Assembly (NCBI RefSeq): GCF_963678635.1
Contig: NC_087068.1
Coordinates: forward strand, 21,543,029 to 21,603,028
Direction of reading: 5' to 3'
Length of the DNA: 60,000 nt
Source: Symsagittifera roscoffensis
Lineage: Eukaryota > Xenacoelomorpha > Acoela > Convolutidae
The translations under genes were made by a program, and so were the position numbers. Shown here piece by piece: positions 36,509 to 41,159 of this stretch; positions within the stretch are counted from its first letter, which is position 1; every line of letters starts with the position of its first letter. Under the pieces are notes generated by a model. It ran no database searches. It saw only the letters and a list, made by a program, of their open reading frames with translations, and had not been told where the DNA came from.

Positions 36509-39500
36509 ACGGAATAAAAATGTACAAGGTTGAAAGGTGGGAAGCTCGTACGGGGAAAATGAAAAAAAAAATCTTTGAGAAAGTTAGCGTCTCCTTCCCT
36601 CCTCCCATCAAGTCCGTTACTGATCTGGCATATTTTTTGTTTAGGTTTCATGACGAGTGTATTGGTCATGCTGGCAGCTGCAGGAGAGATGTGCACTCCT
36701 CTATTAGTTGGATGGGTAAGAATATAATTCTTTATTTAATAAAATCTATGTCCTCAGAATTGTTTCCTACAATTATGGATAAGAGGCTTCAGTTTTCATC
36801 AAAAAAGGAGCTTATCGATTGTTTCAGATATGAAATTTTGTTATATTTTCAATTGTTTTTGTTAAAACCAGACAATTGACTGGTGTCGTCTCGTTGTTTT
36901 AGCTGTTTGACGTGATTGGACCAGTGGCGCTGATCTTCTATGAGTTAGCGGCAAGCATTCTGGGCCTTATTTTGCTGCTACTGGCTGTAGTAGTCGCATT
37001 CCAGTTCATTTCCAAACACGATGCTAGTGAGTACTACTTACACAAGATGTATTTTGGCTCGAATTTTATTTCTTTGTCCTTCTTGAATCTACCCGCATCC
37101 AGTTTCAAGCATTAATAATAATCGATACCAGTCTTACTAAAATTGAGAAACAATCGATTTTCATCAATTAATAATCGATTATAATCTCTCTTTTTAAAAT
37201 CAAATTATAACTAATTATAATCCATCATAATCGATTATAATCGATTATTTATTCGTCTATTTTTTGTTACAATTATAATCGATTATAATCCATTATAATC
37301 GGTTATAATTGCTTATAATTCCTTTTGTTTGTCCATTTTGTCTTCGAAGTTGCATCTAAATTGCTTATATTTTATGCTTTTTGTAGACGTTGGTTCCTAT
37401 GAAAAATAAGAAAAAGTTTTCGAATTAATTCAAATTTATAAGTTTTTTTTTTTCATTTTTTTCCCATTAGAGTTGTTTTGTGATAAACATTTTAAGCGTT
37501 TCTAAACACCAAAACATCAGCAAATTGATTTAGTTTCATGATTGATTCGGAAGATTTTTTTTTTCATTTACCGCCGGAACCTTTCCACTCATATGAAAGG
37601 ATCTCTATGAAACTTTTGTTTCGTGGTTAAACTTTGTGTTCAGATGAACCAAAGTGTTCAAGAGATCTCTCTTTTAGAGATTTTCTCATTGACACAAAAA
37701 TAATAGCCCATAAGATATAATTCGAATATAGTTTTGAATCGACAAAGTTTTAGCAAAATAAGAGATTATAATCGATTATAATTGATTTTAAGGGTTTTTG
37801 TAAAAACTATAATCAATTATATCGATTATAAGAGATTATAATCTCTTGGAAAATATCACGATTTTATCAATTATAAATCCTTTGAACACCTATTTTTGGT
37901 AATTATAATCAATTATAATTGTCAAAAAATCTTCATAATGATCCGTTATAATCGATTACGTACGCCTAAACTTGGATGCGGGTATGACCTTAACAATAAA
38001 TAATCATTTTTAGATGTCTGAACTTTTTCAGGTGAAGTTTATTAGTCGTTACTAGTTTTAATGATTTTTATAGGTGATATGAAAACTTCTTCCTGTTTCT
38101 TGTTTAGCTTAAGATGGCATTTTCTTGCTTTTACCGAGGTGCATTTCAATAGTGTTTCAGTTATGCAACTGAAATTTTTGTTGTTCCAAGCAACGTCCTT
38201 TAACCGTAGAATATGAATCAGTTTCCAAGTGAAGTTTAATACAAACAATCTTGAGAGGTTGAGAATAGGGCAATTACCTGTCAATGTGACGCCTCTGAGC
38301 AAAAAATTACCGCTTCTAAACGATCATCTTTATAAAAAACAGAAACTTTCCGGATTATTGACCAAAAAGCATAGATGTTTTAATCGCTTTTAACGAGCAA
38401 ATTTTATGTATAATTCAACCAGGGGCGGATCTAGGATTTTCTCGAGGGGGGGCGGATTTTCAAAAAATTTTCAAAAATTTTGTCGACCTTTTTTTTTTAG
38501 ATCGACCGAATTGATTTTTCGAGCTCCTCCGTAAGCCTGCTTAGTCCCTATTTTGGCTAAATTTTGCGCGCTCCCCCCTTAAATTTAGTATATATTGGCG
38601 CCAAGGCGCCTTTAGAAAAATTTTTGGGTTGGTCGGCCAAAACTGAATTTCTTAAAAGTACCAAAGGGGGGACCCTTTGGGTCGGCAGGGGGTCGAATCC
38701 CTGAGAGGAGGGGGGGGGGGGGGGCCCTAAATCTGCCCCTGAATTCAACCATTGTCTAAGTACTGTGATATACCCCTAATAGCAAAAAGAAAAGCAAAAG
38801 TAAATAATCAAAATAAATTGACAGAGTCTTGATTTTCCTTGATATAAACTTCTTTAAGTTGTACAGCATCTTATTTTTGTTAGAATTTGACTGTATCAAT
38901 GAGACCAGCAATTTAATTTTTGTCTATTTTTACAAAAAATTGAAAAACTTTTGTTCTTTTTCTTCCACAGTTCTACTTCAGTTATTGTATTACAGTTCTC
39001 AAACATATTTTATTCTTTTTAATTCATTCAAAAATCAATGCAAATCTGGATTGCTTTAAGTTCTTGCTTTTAATTGCTTCTGGTGTTTGAGAGCGTGACT
39101 GTCACTCATATGATCTTTTTTCTGCAAGTTTCGGAGGTTTCAGAATTCAAAATTTGTTGGGAGAAGTTTGCGCAAATTTTGCATTAACCTCAGATGTAAA
39201 AGGCTCGTGCCATACGATTTATTATAAACATTGAGTTTGTGATTATGCTTTTATAAATTAAATTTTAATTTTTTAATTTTTACTTTTGAGTTCAGTAAAA
39301 AAATATTTGAGTCGGTTGCCTTGCTAAAGACAAATTGATTGATTATTATATTGATCGTATTAAATTTCCACTTGTTATAGTCGTGTGCTTTCTTTCAGTT
39401 TGGGTCTTACAAATTGATCAGGCTCATTTTTGTTCCGGCCATTGAAAGTGGAAAGAACTTTGTATTCGGGTATGCTTCGTTTTTTTTTTGTTTTTGACGC

Positions 39501-40861
39501 AAAATCAGGTAGCACAAATAATCATCGGACTGGGTTGAGTGATATATCATACCATTTCAGTCGCAATATCTTTGAAAAAGTTTTCTCAGTGCCAAGAAAA
39601 ACCGGTTTGAAATTTTTGATTTTTTGTCTAGTTTTGAGCGAGTAAAGCGAGCAGGCTTGTAGTAGAAAATTTTGTAGTAAATGAGCTAAAACATTATATA
39701 CAAGCCCTGTTAAATTCGGTAAAAAATTTCAAAAAACTTCAAAAATTCAAAGAAATTTCTGCAAATTATTTTAAAAAAATCATTTGTTTCTAGTTTTTTT
39801 TTCGCTTTTTTTTCGTTTTTTTTTTCGGTTTTCCAATATGCCTATCTTACTATGAGAAACAGAACTTTTTTTCAGAAATTTTTATCACACCAGGCACAAA
39901 AACAAGAAAAAAAACAAATTGATTTAGAAAAATTTTTTGTTGTTTTTTAAGAATATGGTCAAATTATTCTGTGCGCCATGCACAGCAGCGGCTATCCTTG
40001 TTCTATTTAAGCTATTTTTGAAGAGAATTTGTAAATTTCTTCAATCGAAGTACGCTCAAGTTACCTTCTCCATTCTAATAGTAAACATGGTATAAAGATT
40101 TGCGCCTAATGCATAGTTTCAGAAGTGATTGATTTCTTAGAAATCCCAGCGGAATAAAAAAATACATCAATTTTTTGTTTTTTTTAACCCGTTTTTTGCC
40201 AATCAATTCAATTTGAAGTGTCCAGAGCGTTTCAGCGAATCAATTGTTTTATGAAATTTAAGTTTAAGAATGAAAAAAAAAATGATTTGTTTCGTTTTGT
40301 GGGGCTTTCTTGATTTCATTGACGCTTTCCGAACTGTTTGATGAACGTAGTGAAATTTTTCTATAAATTGCACGCATTTTTTAAAATTTCAAAGTGGGGT
40401 TCTGAGTTTTAGAACTTAAAGTCGGTTAATATTATCACCTATTGATTTTGATGCAACAGATTTACGATGATATAAATTGTTCTACGACACTACAATTTAA
40501 TATTTCTTGAAAAAAGTTGGTGTTTTTGAGATGTAAATATTCTGAAGATTGTTTGCTTGCCAATTTTTGATACTTATTTGTGTTTGAAGCGCTGCAAAGT
40601 ATCTGTGTATCATAATATCATAATAATATAATCTGATTTTTAGGTAAACATTCGCCTTCAGTGTATTCTATGTGCCCATGTTGGCAGAGCATGTGTTTGT
40701 TTCCCAAAAATGATGGACTCACAGAACCCATCAACCCTAGAAGACCGCCTGAACTTGTAACACAGCAAATTGGCTCAACGAACAAGGAAGTCATCACTAG
40801 TACTGCACCTTCTGCCGAAACAGGAGACGGCGTGAAGTCTTATTCATCAATTAACAAATAA
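3699..40861 (+). CDS. MFSD4: MFSD4-family major facilitator transporter, spliced gene (5' end outside window)
   Basis: Exons: 3699-3894, 4659-4856, 29145-29282, 30661-30848, 30963-31139, 31711-31858, 36645-36715, 36903-37026, 40644-40861, about 485 residues in all. The family (MFSD4A, and MFSD4B = sodium-dependent glucose transporter 1) are 12-helix plasma-membrane carriers; substrate here is unknown. Diagnostic stretches are GLFMGQIDTVANVRL (exon 3699), ALHFAYGLGAFLSPVIAEPF (exon 4659), YLTASFWGSFALGRLLSIPL (exon 30963) and the GEM...P-type segment in exon 36645. All borders are GT-AG and phases agree, except that exon 4659-4856 ends in phase 0 while exon 29145 starts in phase 1. A short exon of 3n+1 bases is therefore missing from the model. 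The first roughly 75 family residues are not in the window. Family assignment is from recognition of conserved segments, not a search. Confidence 0.87.
4659..4856 (+). CDS. MFSD4: MFSD4 exon B
   Basis: Acceptor AATTTAG and donor CAG/GTGAGA, with 66 codons in phase 0/0. It starts ALHFAYGLGAFLSPVIAEPF, a hallmark of the family. A polar extracellular loop with one possible N-glycosylation site (NAT) follows, ending SLYSIVQ. The 24-kb intron after this exon carries the LTR element, whose insertion begins only 35 bases downstream of the donor. Confidence 0.92.
4888..4891. repeat. Target-site duplication ATTC (left)
   Basis: ATTC immediately before the left LTR, repeated at 20,340-20,343 immediately after the right LTR. 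Confidence 0.85.
4892..5300 (-). repeat. 3' LTR of the retroelement
   Basis: 409 bp, TGAGTTAAG...GGTTCCA on the + strand. On the transcribed (minus) strand it holds TATAAAA at 5,239-5,245 and a near-perfect hairpin at 5,157-5,184 (one mismatch). The polypurine tract expected just inside (5,301 onward) is weak, with only a short GGATGGG-like run on the minus strand. Confidence 0.92.
5301..7108 (-). other. 3' non-coding region of the retroelement
   Basis: 1.8 kb between the last ORF and the 3' LTR. No open frame of size on the element's strand. It is GT-rich on the + strand with no clear repeats. Confidence 0.5.
7109..7453 (-). CDS. Small accessory ORF of the retroelement (114 codons), possibly Sm-like
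   Basis: Last ORF before the 3' non-coding region, on the element's strand. Residues 64-77 read FQGILRSYDPVTQM and are followed by a hydrophobic strand-like stretch (HIFCPL), then PLIIPHEYIQPIEV. That spacing resembles an Sm/LSM12-type fold: Gly in strand 2, Asp turn, later Ile/Val strand. This is pattern resemblance only. The N-terminal 50 residues are low-complexity His/Tyr/Thr-rich. The opposite strand also has a 66-codon ORF, so either could be chance. Confidence 0.3.
   Translation of the reverse strand: MHCSHDIMLRTKQTYTYTYYRFIQNHFHLHTPSRQPHHRFQFINSKYSSPFFLNFAYCIKNTNFQGILRSYDPVTQMHIFCPLTKTFNDEESRPLIIPHEYIQPIEVPNFSIHP
7520..8779 (-). CDS. Accessory ORF Y of the retroelement, 419 codons, Ser/Thr/Pro-rich
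   Basis: Longest intact ORF in the window. Its ATG overlaps the stop of the env-like ORF upstream as ATGA (8,779-8,776), a layout that could allow coupled translation. Residues 30-230 are low-complexity Ser/Thr/Pro/Gln-rich. Residues 245-419 look folded, with hydrophobic/aromatic segments such as FLQITLPLFPQYTLNQ and ILKTFTAPRANDYSIEYYD. No signal peptide and no transmembrane helix. I recognise no family. It could be an accessory protein of an env-bearing element or a duplicated, diverged structural domain. Confidence 0.6.
   Translation of the reverse strand: MTIHTNKSLNSPIPPLFKFKKIIFLAHDEQTSWITPPIKLPPRQPPKSTPYYPTFFPPPDSPQGYTSSGMNSETNSDITIYTTISQFNNSDIETPDKFADSEPSPSTHTPTSSTTFSKPPFRSIQPHSQHTSPYTPSQVTPTYSPFNNERSTNNSPENIQSSEEPDNFITLQQQLLSPHTLTIHQLSSTITSSNPPTPTPISDYIPSLAHSSTSKESSNSTNRAYRTLKTKFPNHPFPSKPGTARKYINHPDHTNTTSFLQITLPLFPQYTLNQSDPNPEPRHFVDEHVLIPTLHWTAYYNFTNPLTLPLYNTTIDIEKNKDELVRLTTALTPRQFTYVGYKKILKTFTAPRANDYSIEYYDHNIIRSNQDQFLDDNKFANLQITEKFSIKTLYIFTLDILDKKHDHIFSEALSDIQAY
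8776..11223 (-). pseudogene. env: env-like glycoprotein gene, frameshifted
   Basis: Open pieces on the minus strand lie at 10,897-11,223, 10,343-10,702, 10,029-10,286, 9,640-9,891 and 8,776-9,534. The last two share one frame, separated by a TAA at 9,640-9,642; the others need frame changes. The piece at 10,343-10,702 is Cys-containing (SLYQCIRLSCKIDQGYC). The last (252 codons) has a helical ectodomain (residues 40-70), a membrane segment at 131-152 (LYAMFNFIGFLFSLLKG) and a second hydrophobic stretch at 168-188, then a polar tail. Position after integrase and this topology fit a retroviral-type envelope. No viral family is assigned. Confidence 0.65.
11361..12270 (-). pseudogene. Accessory ORF X between integrase and env
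   Basis: Two overlapping frames are open: 12,059-11,361 (232 codons from ATG) and a Pro/Thr/Gln-rich frame running from about 12,270 to 11,755 without a useful ATG (NQPPPTTSQEST near its start). A single frameshift could join them. The long frame contains repeats of YWTTHSY from a DNA duplication at about 11,651-11,735. It ends LDWNIFVAPPPLFRQ...QSPIKV. No domain recognised. A TTCAG just upstream of the Pro-rich frame could serve as a splice acceptor for a subgenomic RNA, which would explain the missing ATG; that is inference. Confidence 0.45.
11651..11735. repeat. Short tandem repeat inside ORF X
   Basis: The motif GTGTGTTGTCCAATATGGT occurs three times and GTGTGTTGTCC a fourth time, in two phases. 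It encodes the YWTTHS / PYWTT repeats on the minus strand. Confidence 0.8.
12271..13461 (-). other. Non-coding spacer between integrase and ORF X
   Basis: 1.2 kb without an element-strand ORF above 65 codons (12,310-12,507 is unremarkable). Strongly GT-rich on the + strand. It could hold a promoter or splice site for the downstream genes; I see no specific signal. Confidence 0.4.
13462..14833 (-). pseudogene. pol (integrase): Integrase, Ty3/gypsy-like, with in-frame stops
   Basis: Pieces at 14,630-14,833 (N-terminal part), 14,206-14,460 (core) and 13,462-13,932 (C-terminal part). A CIIC pair of the zinc-binding domain is readable near 14,600. The catalytic triad is visible: D in RISFDTKAP (about 14,515), D in LVTDNGTEF, and E in NGLVEGMNR 36 positions later, the canonical D-35-E spacing. 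The C-terminal part has the SH3-like GTFVLIPNF...LRKGPYPI segment typical of gypsy integrases. Stops after SLQE (14,206) and near 14,012 break the frame. The segment directly upstream should encode RNase H but instead joins protease-side sequence. Confidence 0.85.
14705..14740 (-). other. Junction of a large deletion that removed reverse transcriptase and RNase H
   Basis: The frame crossing this point (14,630-14,833) runs from post-protease sequence (SNSDIISLHEYNN) into integrase N-terminal sequence (STYKGTLRIRKD) without a break. Nothing resembling the YxDD box, the RNase H core or their flanks occurs in any frame between protease and integrase, nor elsewhere in the element. The join is in frame, so the deletion is clean at protein level. 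Exact breakpoints cannot be set from one copy. Confidence 0.7.
14940..15517 (-). pseudogene. pol (protease): Retroviral-type aspartic protease, frameshifted
   Basis: The frame at 15,254-15,517 ends with the active-site segment EIDFLIDAGAES, the D-(S/T/A)-G triad of retropepsins. Immediately after it the frame is lost, apparently by a small deletion. The downstream frame resumes at about 15,280 and runs to 14,940, with the conserved NIIGIPFITKYIPTI stretch near the protease C-terminus. It is separated from the gag tail by an in-frame TAG at 15,602-15,604. Confidence 0.78.
15602..18188 (-). pseudogene. gag: gag, capsid core and zinc knuckle missing, four stops
   Basis: From ATG at 18,188 one frame runs to 15,924, interrupted by TGA (18,012-18,014), TAA (17,922-17,924), TAA (17,841-17,843) and TAA (17,040-17,042). 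A second frame (15,602-16,066) continues to the protease. The N-terminal third matches the gag start of the second element at 57.9-59.9 kb. A Gln/Asn-rich linker follows, then a capsid start (KPLNVFTGTDPEYSVADYLN), which jumps directly to an Asn/Arg/Ser-rich basic tail near 16,305. No C-x2-C-x4-H-x4-C knuckle exists in any frame, so most of the capsid and nucleocapsid motif appears deleted. Confidence 0.75.
18377..18628 (-). pseudogene. Leader ORF 2 of the retroelement
   Basis: 83 codons (MSLNNLGNKQTIKLHNC...) upstream of gag. A Lys/Arg-rich segment is followed, after frameshifts, by residues KPVRLYNWNQPIRHIEHY at about 18,220-18,280. The second element has the same segment (LVRLYNWNQPIRHIQSY) at 57,880-57,945. 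Conservation between two diverged copies argues this leader was coding; function unknown. Confidence 0.45.
18629..19604 (-). other. Leader region of the retroelement, non-coding
   Basis: About 1 kb without an ORF on the element's strand. Segments with the same order recur in the + strand element at 57,050-57,600 (for example the GAAGAACTTCGGTTA block and the blocks around 19,080 versus 57,190), so this is shared 5' untranslated sequence. It may hold packaging or splice signals. Confidence 0.5.
19605..19838 (-). CDS. Leader ORF 1 of the retroelement, 77 codons
   Basis: Starts MLHDNNLIEMSLRLNRSEPL, about 95 bases inside the 5' LTR. The second element has a related frame at about 56,401-56,670 (MSLPLNEFTPMF...PRDYMILRPIPQKVYVFRF), which aligns to the Arg-rich middle and the VVRQKPDQTFMFRI end of this one. 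A frame just upstream (NLNQDLKKQIILELTDRL) is probably its true N-terminal part, separated by a frameshift near 19,840. Function unknown. Confidence 0.5.
   Translation of the reverse strand: MLHDNNLIEMSLRLNRSEPLFRTILELPGIGRRPRTRDDLRLRRNLPLSFMVVRQKPDQTFMFRILLAKKLDFHLQT
19913..19930 (-). promoter_or_regulatory. Primer-binding site of the retroelement
   Basis: On the minus strand the 5' LTR is followed by two bases (TC) and then TGGTGCGACC. TGG is the complement of a tRNA CCA end. The second element has the same spacer and TGGTGCGACCAAAAGTCT at 56,282-56,299. The matching tRNA would end GGTCGCACCA; I could not identify its isoacceptor. Confidence 0.75.
19933..20339 (-). repeat. 5' LTR of the retroelement
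   Basis: 407 bp, same ends as the left LTR. The hairpin at 20,197-20,224 is a perfect palindrome. The TATA-like box seen in the other three LTRs is damaged here (bases lost around 20,279-20,283), so this promoter copy may be weak. Confidence 0.92.
20340..20343. repeat. Target-site duplication ATTC (right)
   Basis: Matches 4,888-4,891. Confidence 0.85.
20344..22268. other. Intron sequence, low complexity
   Basis: No coding content. A short repeat with GGATTAT...TCGGAAAAAA...AACCCATTGA occurs twice (21,447-21,600). C- and G-runs with CCACCACCTCATCGC repeats lie at 21,690-21,780. ATAATCGATTAT-like motifs are near 21,440 and 22,005. Confidence 0.5.
22740..23135. repeat. Large palindrome, copy 1
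   Basis: Left arm (from TAACAAAAACTTTGAAACC) and right arm (to GGTTTCCAAGTTTTTGTTGG) are inverted copies across almost the whole length, with many CAGATCTG/CAGACCTGG units in the middle. The left arm lacks about 35 bases present in copy 2. Confidence 0.85.
23362..23488. repeat. Hairpin, arms about 60 bp, copy 1
   Basis: CCGTGCCATAGATAA...AAGTAGTTGC and its inverse meet at GTTGCAAC near 23,425. The arms differ at a few positions. Confidence 0.85.
24657..25085. repeat. Large palindrome, copy 2
   Basis: 429 bp, nearly symmetrical to its centre near 24,870. It holds alternating CAGATCTG and CAGACCTGG blocks. Both strands are open in one frame, as expected of a palindrome. Confidence 0.87.
25318..25444. 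repeat. Hairpin, copy 2
   Basis: Same structure as 23,362-23,488. The right arm reads CTTATCTATGGCAC here, closer to a perfect complement than in copy 1. Confidence 0.85.
26460..27045. repeat. Degenerate tandem repeats, about 160 bp
   Basis: GGAGTCATTGAGTTGAGAGTG-like starts occur at 26,502, 26,625, 26,796 and 26,956. Each is followed by AAACCCAACGCATAGC-like and GTCAGTATTTGGGATT-like segments. Confidence 0.75.
27160..27480. repeat. Cluster of GCGGATTCC motifs
   Basis: At least eight GGATTCC or related motifs, often as TTGCGGATTCCACTTACA, related (inverted) to the TGTAAGTGGATTCCGCAAA units of the 22-26 kb array. Confidence 0.7.
27936..28076. repeat. Tandem repeat, about 57 bp, 2.5 copies
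   Basis: The unit GATTATCGCTAATTTAACGC...TTTTTAATAGATG repeats starting near 27,939, 27,987 and 28,035. It creates a spurious repetitive ORF. Confidence 0.75.
28260..28695. repeat. Simple repeat region based on GTCGAAACATAAA and GTCGCGGC
   Basis: 28,262-28,360 repeats a TAGTCGCGGCATGTTCGAAA-like unit. 28,420-28,690 repeats CGAAACATAAAGTCGAAC in irregular phase. Confidence 0.7.
29145..29282 (+). CDS. MFSD4: MFSD4 exon C
   Basis: Acceptor TTCAATAG and strong donor GTAAGT. Two leading bases complete a split codon, then 45 codons plus one base. It encodes the rest of a hydrophobic helix (GLLLLQIPASLLLIAVIILD) followed by a basic cytoplasmic loop (KKSARNKKTKYEDLDETN), the expected central loop between the two halves of an MFS protein. 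Homologues have a few residues (aromatic-Ala-aromatic-Trp type) just before this helix that are absent from exon B, which agrees with a missing microexon. Confidence 0.8.
29930..30240. repeat. Dispersed intronic repeat, copy 1
   Basis: Shares in order a GTTAAC/GGCAAA segment, the ATCGACTTTTAGTTTCGAAAT-like segment, and TTCATTGACTCTTTTCCAACTGTC with copies near 34,715-34,880, 41,690-42,120 and 42,400-42,870. Non-coding. Confidence 0.55.
30661..30848 (+). CDS. MFSD4: MFSD4 exon D
   Basis: Acceptor CTGTTTAG and donor CAG/GTAAAA. CC completes the split codon from exon C to give Ser, then 62 codons, ending in phase 0. A variable polar segment (DSENVPGRKPSGSQHGPEC) leads into a membrane helix, WIYYSVIAMIGLVLFFADAA, the first helix of the C-terminal half. 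Confidence 0.85.
30963..31139 (+). CDS. MFSD4: MFSD4 exon E
   Basis: Acceptor GTTACAG, donor CTG/GTAAGT, 59 codons, phase 0/0. It starts AAYGGYIYSYS and contains YLTASFWGSFALGRLLSIPL, the most conserved C-terminal-half motif of MFSD4 proteins, and ends in a helix (PVMLFINL). The intron before it is only 114 bases. Confidence 0.92.
31330..31590. mobile_element. Diverged hAT-type MITE relative
   Basis: CAGGGATGGGTTTAGGATGGGG at the left and CAGATCCTCCCCTG at the right resemble the MITE termini at 38,420. The interior has the GGGATTCGACCCC and GCGCGC(A)CCGAAA blocks of that family. No clear target duplication. Confidence 0.5.
31711..31858 (+). CDS. MFSD4: MFSD4 exon F
   Basis: Acceptor GTGTATAG, donor A/GTATGT, 49 codons plus one base (phase 1). 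It encodes a helix pair with GLFLSSIYPSGISMAEEYC, matching the family's GLFLSS-(T/I)-(F/Y)PS segment. The intron to the next exon is 4.8 kb and packed with repeats. Confidence 0.9.
32260..32590. repeat. Tandem duplication, about 180 bp period
   Basis: The block from ATAGGTTTCAGCC to GTGTGTTTTGAGGAGAG (32,292 on) is repeated from ATAGGTTTTGGC (32,470 on), about 80% alike by eye. Confidence 0.65.
33030..33880. repeat. Tandem repeat, about 315 bp, nearly 3 copies
   Basis: The segment TCGGGATAACTTCTTCTCTAACATAATCGCAAATCC and the following GGTTTGATTGCTAGTA recur near 33,172, 33,490 and 33,805, with linked GTTTACGCGCAGTTTTAT and AACAAGCATT segments. Confidence 0.75.
33893..33968 (+). repeat. tRNA-like sequence, SINE head or pseudogene
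   Basis: TCTGCTCAGTTAGCGCAGAGG resembles an A box and AGATTCGAATACA resembles a B box, with tRNA-like spacing. Acceptor and anticodon stems do not pair well, so not a functional tRNA gene. Confidence 0.45.
35797..36270. mobile_element. Foldback element, MITE-related
   Basis: Between about 35,912 and 36,266 the sequence is an inverted repeat centred near 36,085 (CTTGATTGTCTTGG...CGACAATCAGG). The arms contain TTTTGGCTAGTCGAACC, TACTATTTTGAGAGGGGAG and AAATGTCTTTTTTGGCCTGAT. The left flank, GCAGGGACGTATTT...TTTTCTCGAGGG, resembles the hAT-MITE left end, so the foldback may be a rearranged member of that family. Confidence 0.7.
36347..36507 (+). mobile_element. tRNA-derived SINE with (CT)n tail
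   Basis: The head GTGGCCGAGTGGGTAACATG is a clear RNA polymerase III A box of Ser/Leu-tRNA type, and CGTTCAAACCC is the B box about 35 bases on. A non-tRNA body follows (CCTCCTCAAGGTGGGACCGG...CAAAATGGATGACAT), ending in a CT microsatellite at 36,475-36,507. It lies in the intron just before exon G. Confidence 0.8.
36645..36715 (+). CDS. MFSD4: MFSD4 exon G (23 codons)
   Basis: Acceptor TTGTTTAG and donor TGG/GTAAGA. GT completes the split codon (Ser), followed by FMTSVLVMLAAAGEMCTPLL, the conserved helix with a Gly-Glu-Met triad. It lies just 3' of a SINE whose (CT)n tail ends about 140 bases upstream. Confidence 0.87.
36903..37026 (+). CDS. MFSD4: MFSD4 exon H
   Basis: Acceptor TGTTTTAG and donor A/GTGAGT, 41 codons plus one base. 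It encodes the last membrane helix (ILGLILLLLAVVVAFQF) and the start of the cytoplasmic tail (ISKHDA). Confidence 0.88.
37120..37960. repeat. ATAATCGATTAT-rich region
   Basis: Dense repeats of ATAATCGATTATAATC and variants (37,130-37,330 and 37,755-37,950) flank about 400 bases of unrelated sequence. Related motifs recur at 21,430-22,010 and 51,840-52,100. Confidence 0.7.
38412..38419. repeat. 8-bp target duplication AATTCAAC
   Basis: Repeated exactly at 38,742-38,749 on the other side of the MITE. Confidence 0.88.
38420..38741. mobile_element. hAT-type MITE, 322 bp
   Basis: Ends CAGGGGCGGATCTAGG...CTAAATCTGCCCCTG with imperfect terminal inverted repeats and an exact 8-bp duplication of AATTCAAC. 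8-bp duplications and CAG...CTG-type ends are typical of the hAT superfamily. The interior has GC-rich blocks (GCGCGCTCCCCCC, GGCGCCAAGGCGCC) and no transposase. Confidence 0.88.
39400..40080 (+). repeat. Dispersed repeat, copy A (inverted relative at 54.6-55.3 kb)
   Basis: TTGTTCCGGCCATTGAAAGTGGAAAG, GAGTGATATATCATACC, AACCGGTTTGAAATTTTTGATT, ATTCTGTGC and GGCTATCCTTGTT occur in this order. They appear inverted between 55,290 and 54,655. Further partial copies are at about 45,330-45,390 and 46,570-46,680. No RT or transposase seen. Confidence 0.6.
40644..40861 (+). CDS. MFSD4: MFSD4 terminal exon, C-terminal tail and stop
   Basis: Acceptor GATTTTTAG. GT completes the split codon, then 71 codons to TAA at 40,859-40,861. 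The tail is hydrophilic, with a Cys-containing start (YSMCPCWQSMCLF) and a Ser/Thr-rich end. Such tails are poorly conserved in the family, so the assignment rests on phase, acceptor and position. Confidence 0.78.
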
Positions 40862-41153
40862 ACAGAAAGATAAATTTACATGAGATAGGGAAAACTTATT
40901 TTTCGACTGAGAATTTGTATATATTTTTGCTGACTGAGGTGGTCGGGGCTTCTAACTTTCAGGAAGTCGATTGCGAAAAAATTCTATCCCAATTATTTCT
41001 GATCCATGGCTGGTTAACAAAGTGCTCCCAGATCATTTAGTTTTTTAAATTCTAGTAGTTAATTGTAGGAATTTGTTGGAGACCTTACAAGTTGATATTA
41101 CTGTTGTAAAGAATTCATGTTTTCAACTCAATTATACAAGTGATAGTTCGTGC

Positions 41154-41159
41154 AATAAA
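41154..41159 (+). promoter_or_regulatory. Candidate polyadenylation signal of the MFSD4 gene
   Basis: AATAAA about 290 bases past the stop codon. Another AATAAA overlaps the stop itself (40,856-40,861), too close to be the likely main signal. No transcript evidence is available. Confidence 0.4.

Noticed and set aside
36411-36696. Minus-strand ORFs with RERERERE runs
   Set aside because: Produced by the (CT)n tail of the SINE.
36520-36879. 119-codon + strand ORF over exon G
   Set aside because: Out of frame with the MFSD4 exon, which has proper splice sites; the ORF is a shadow.
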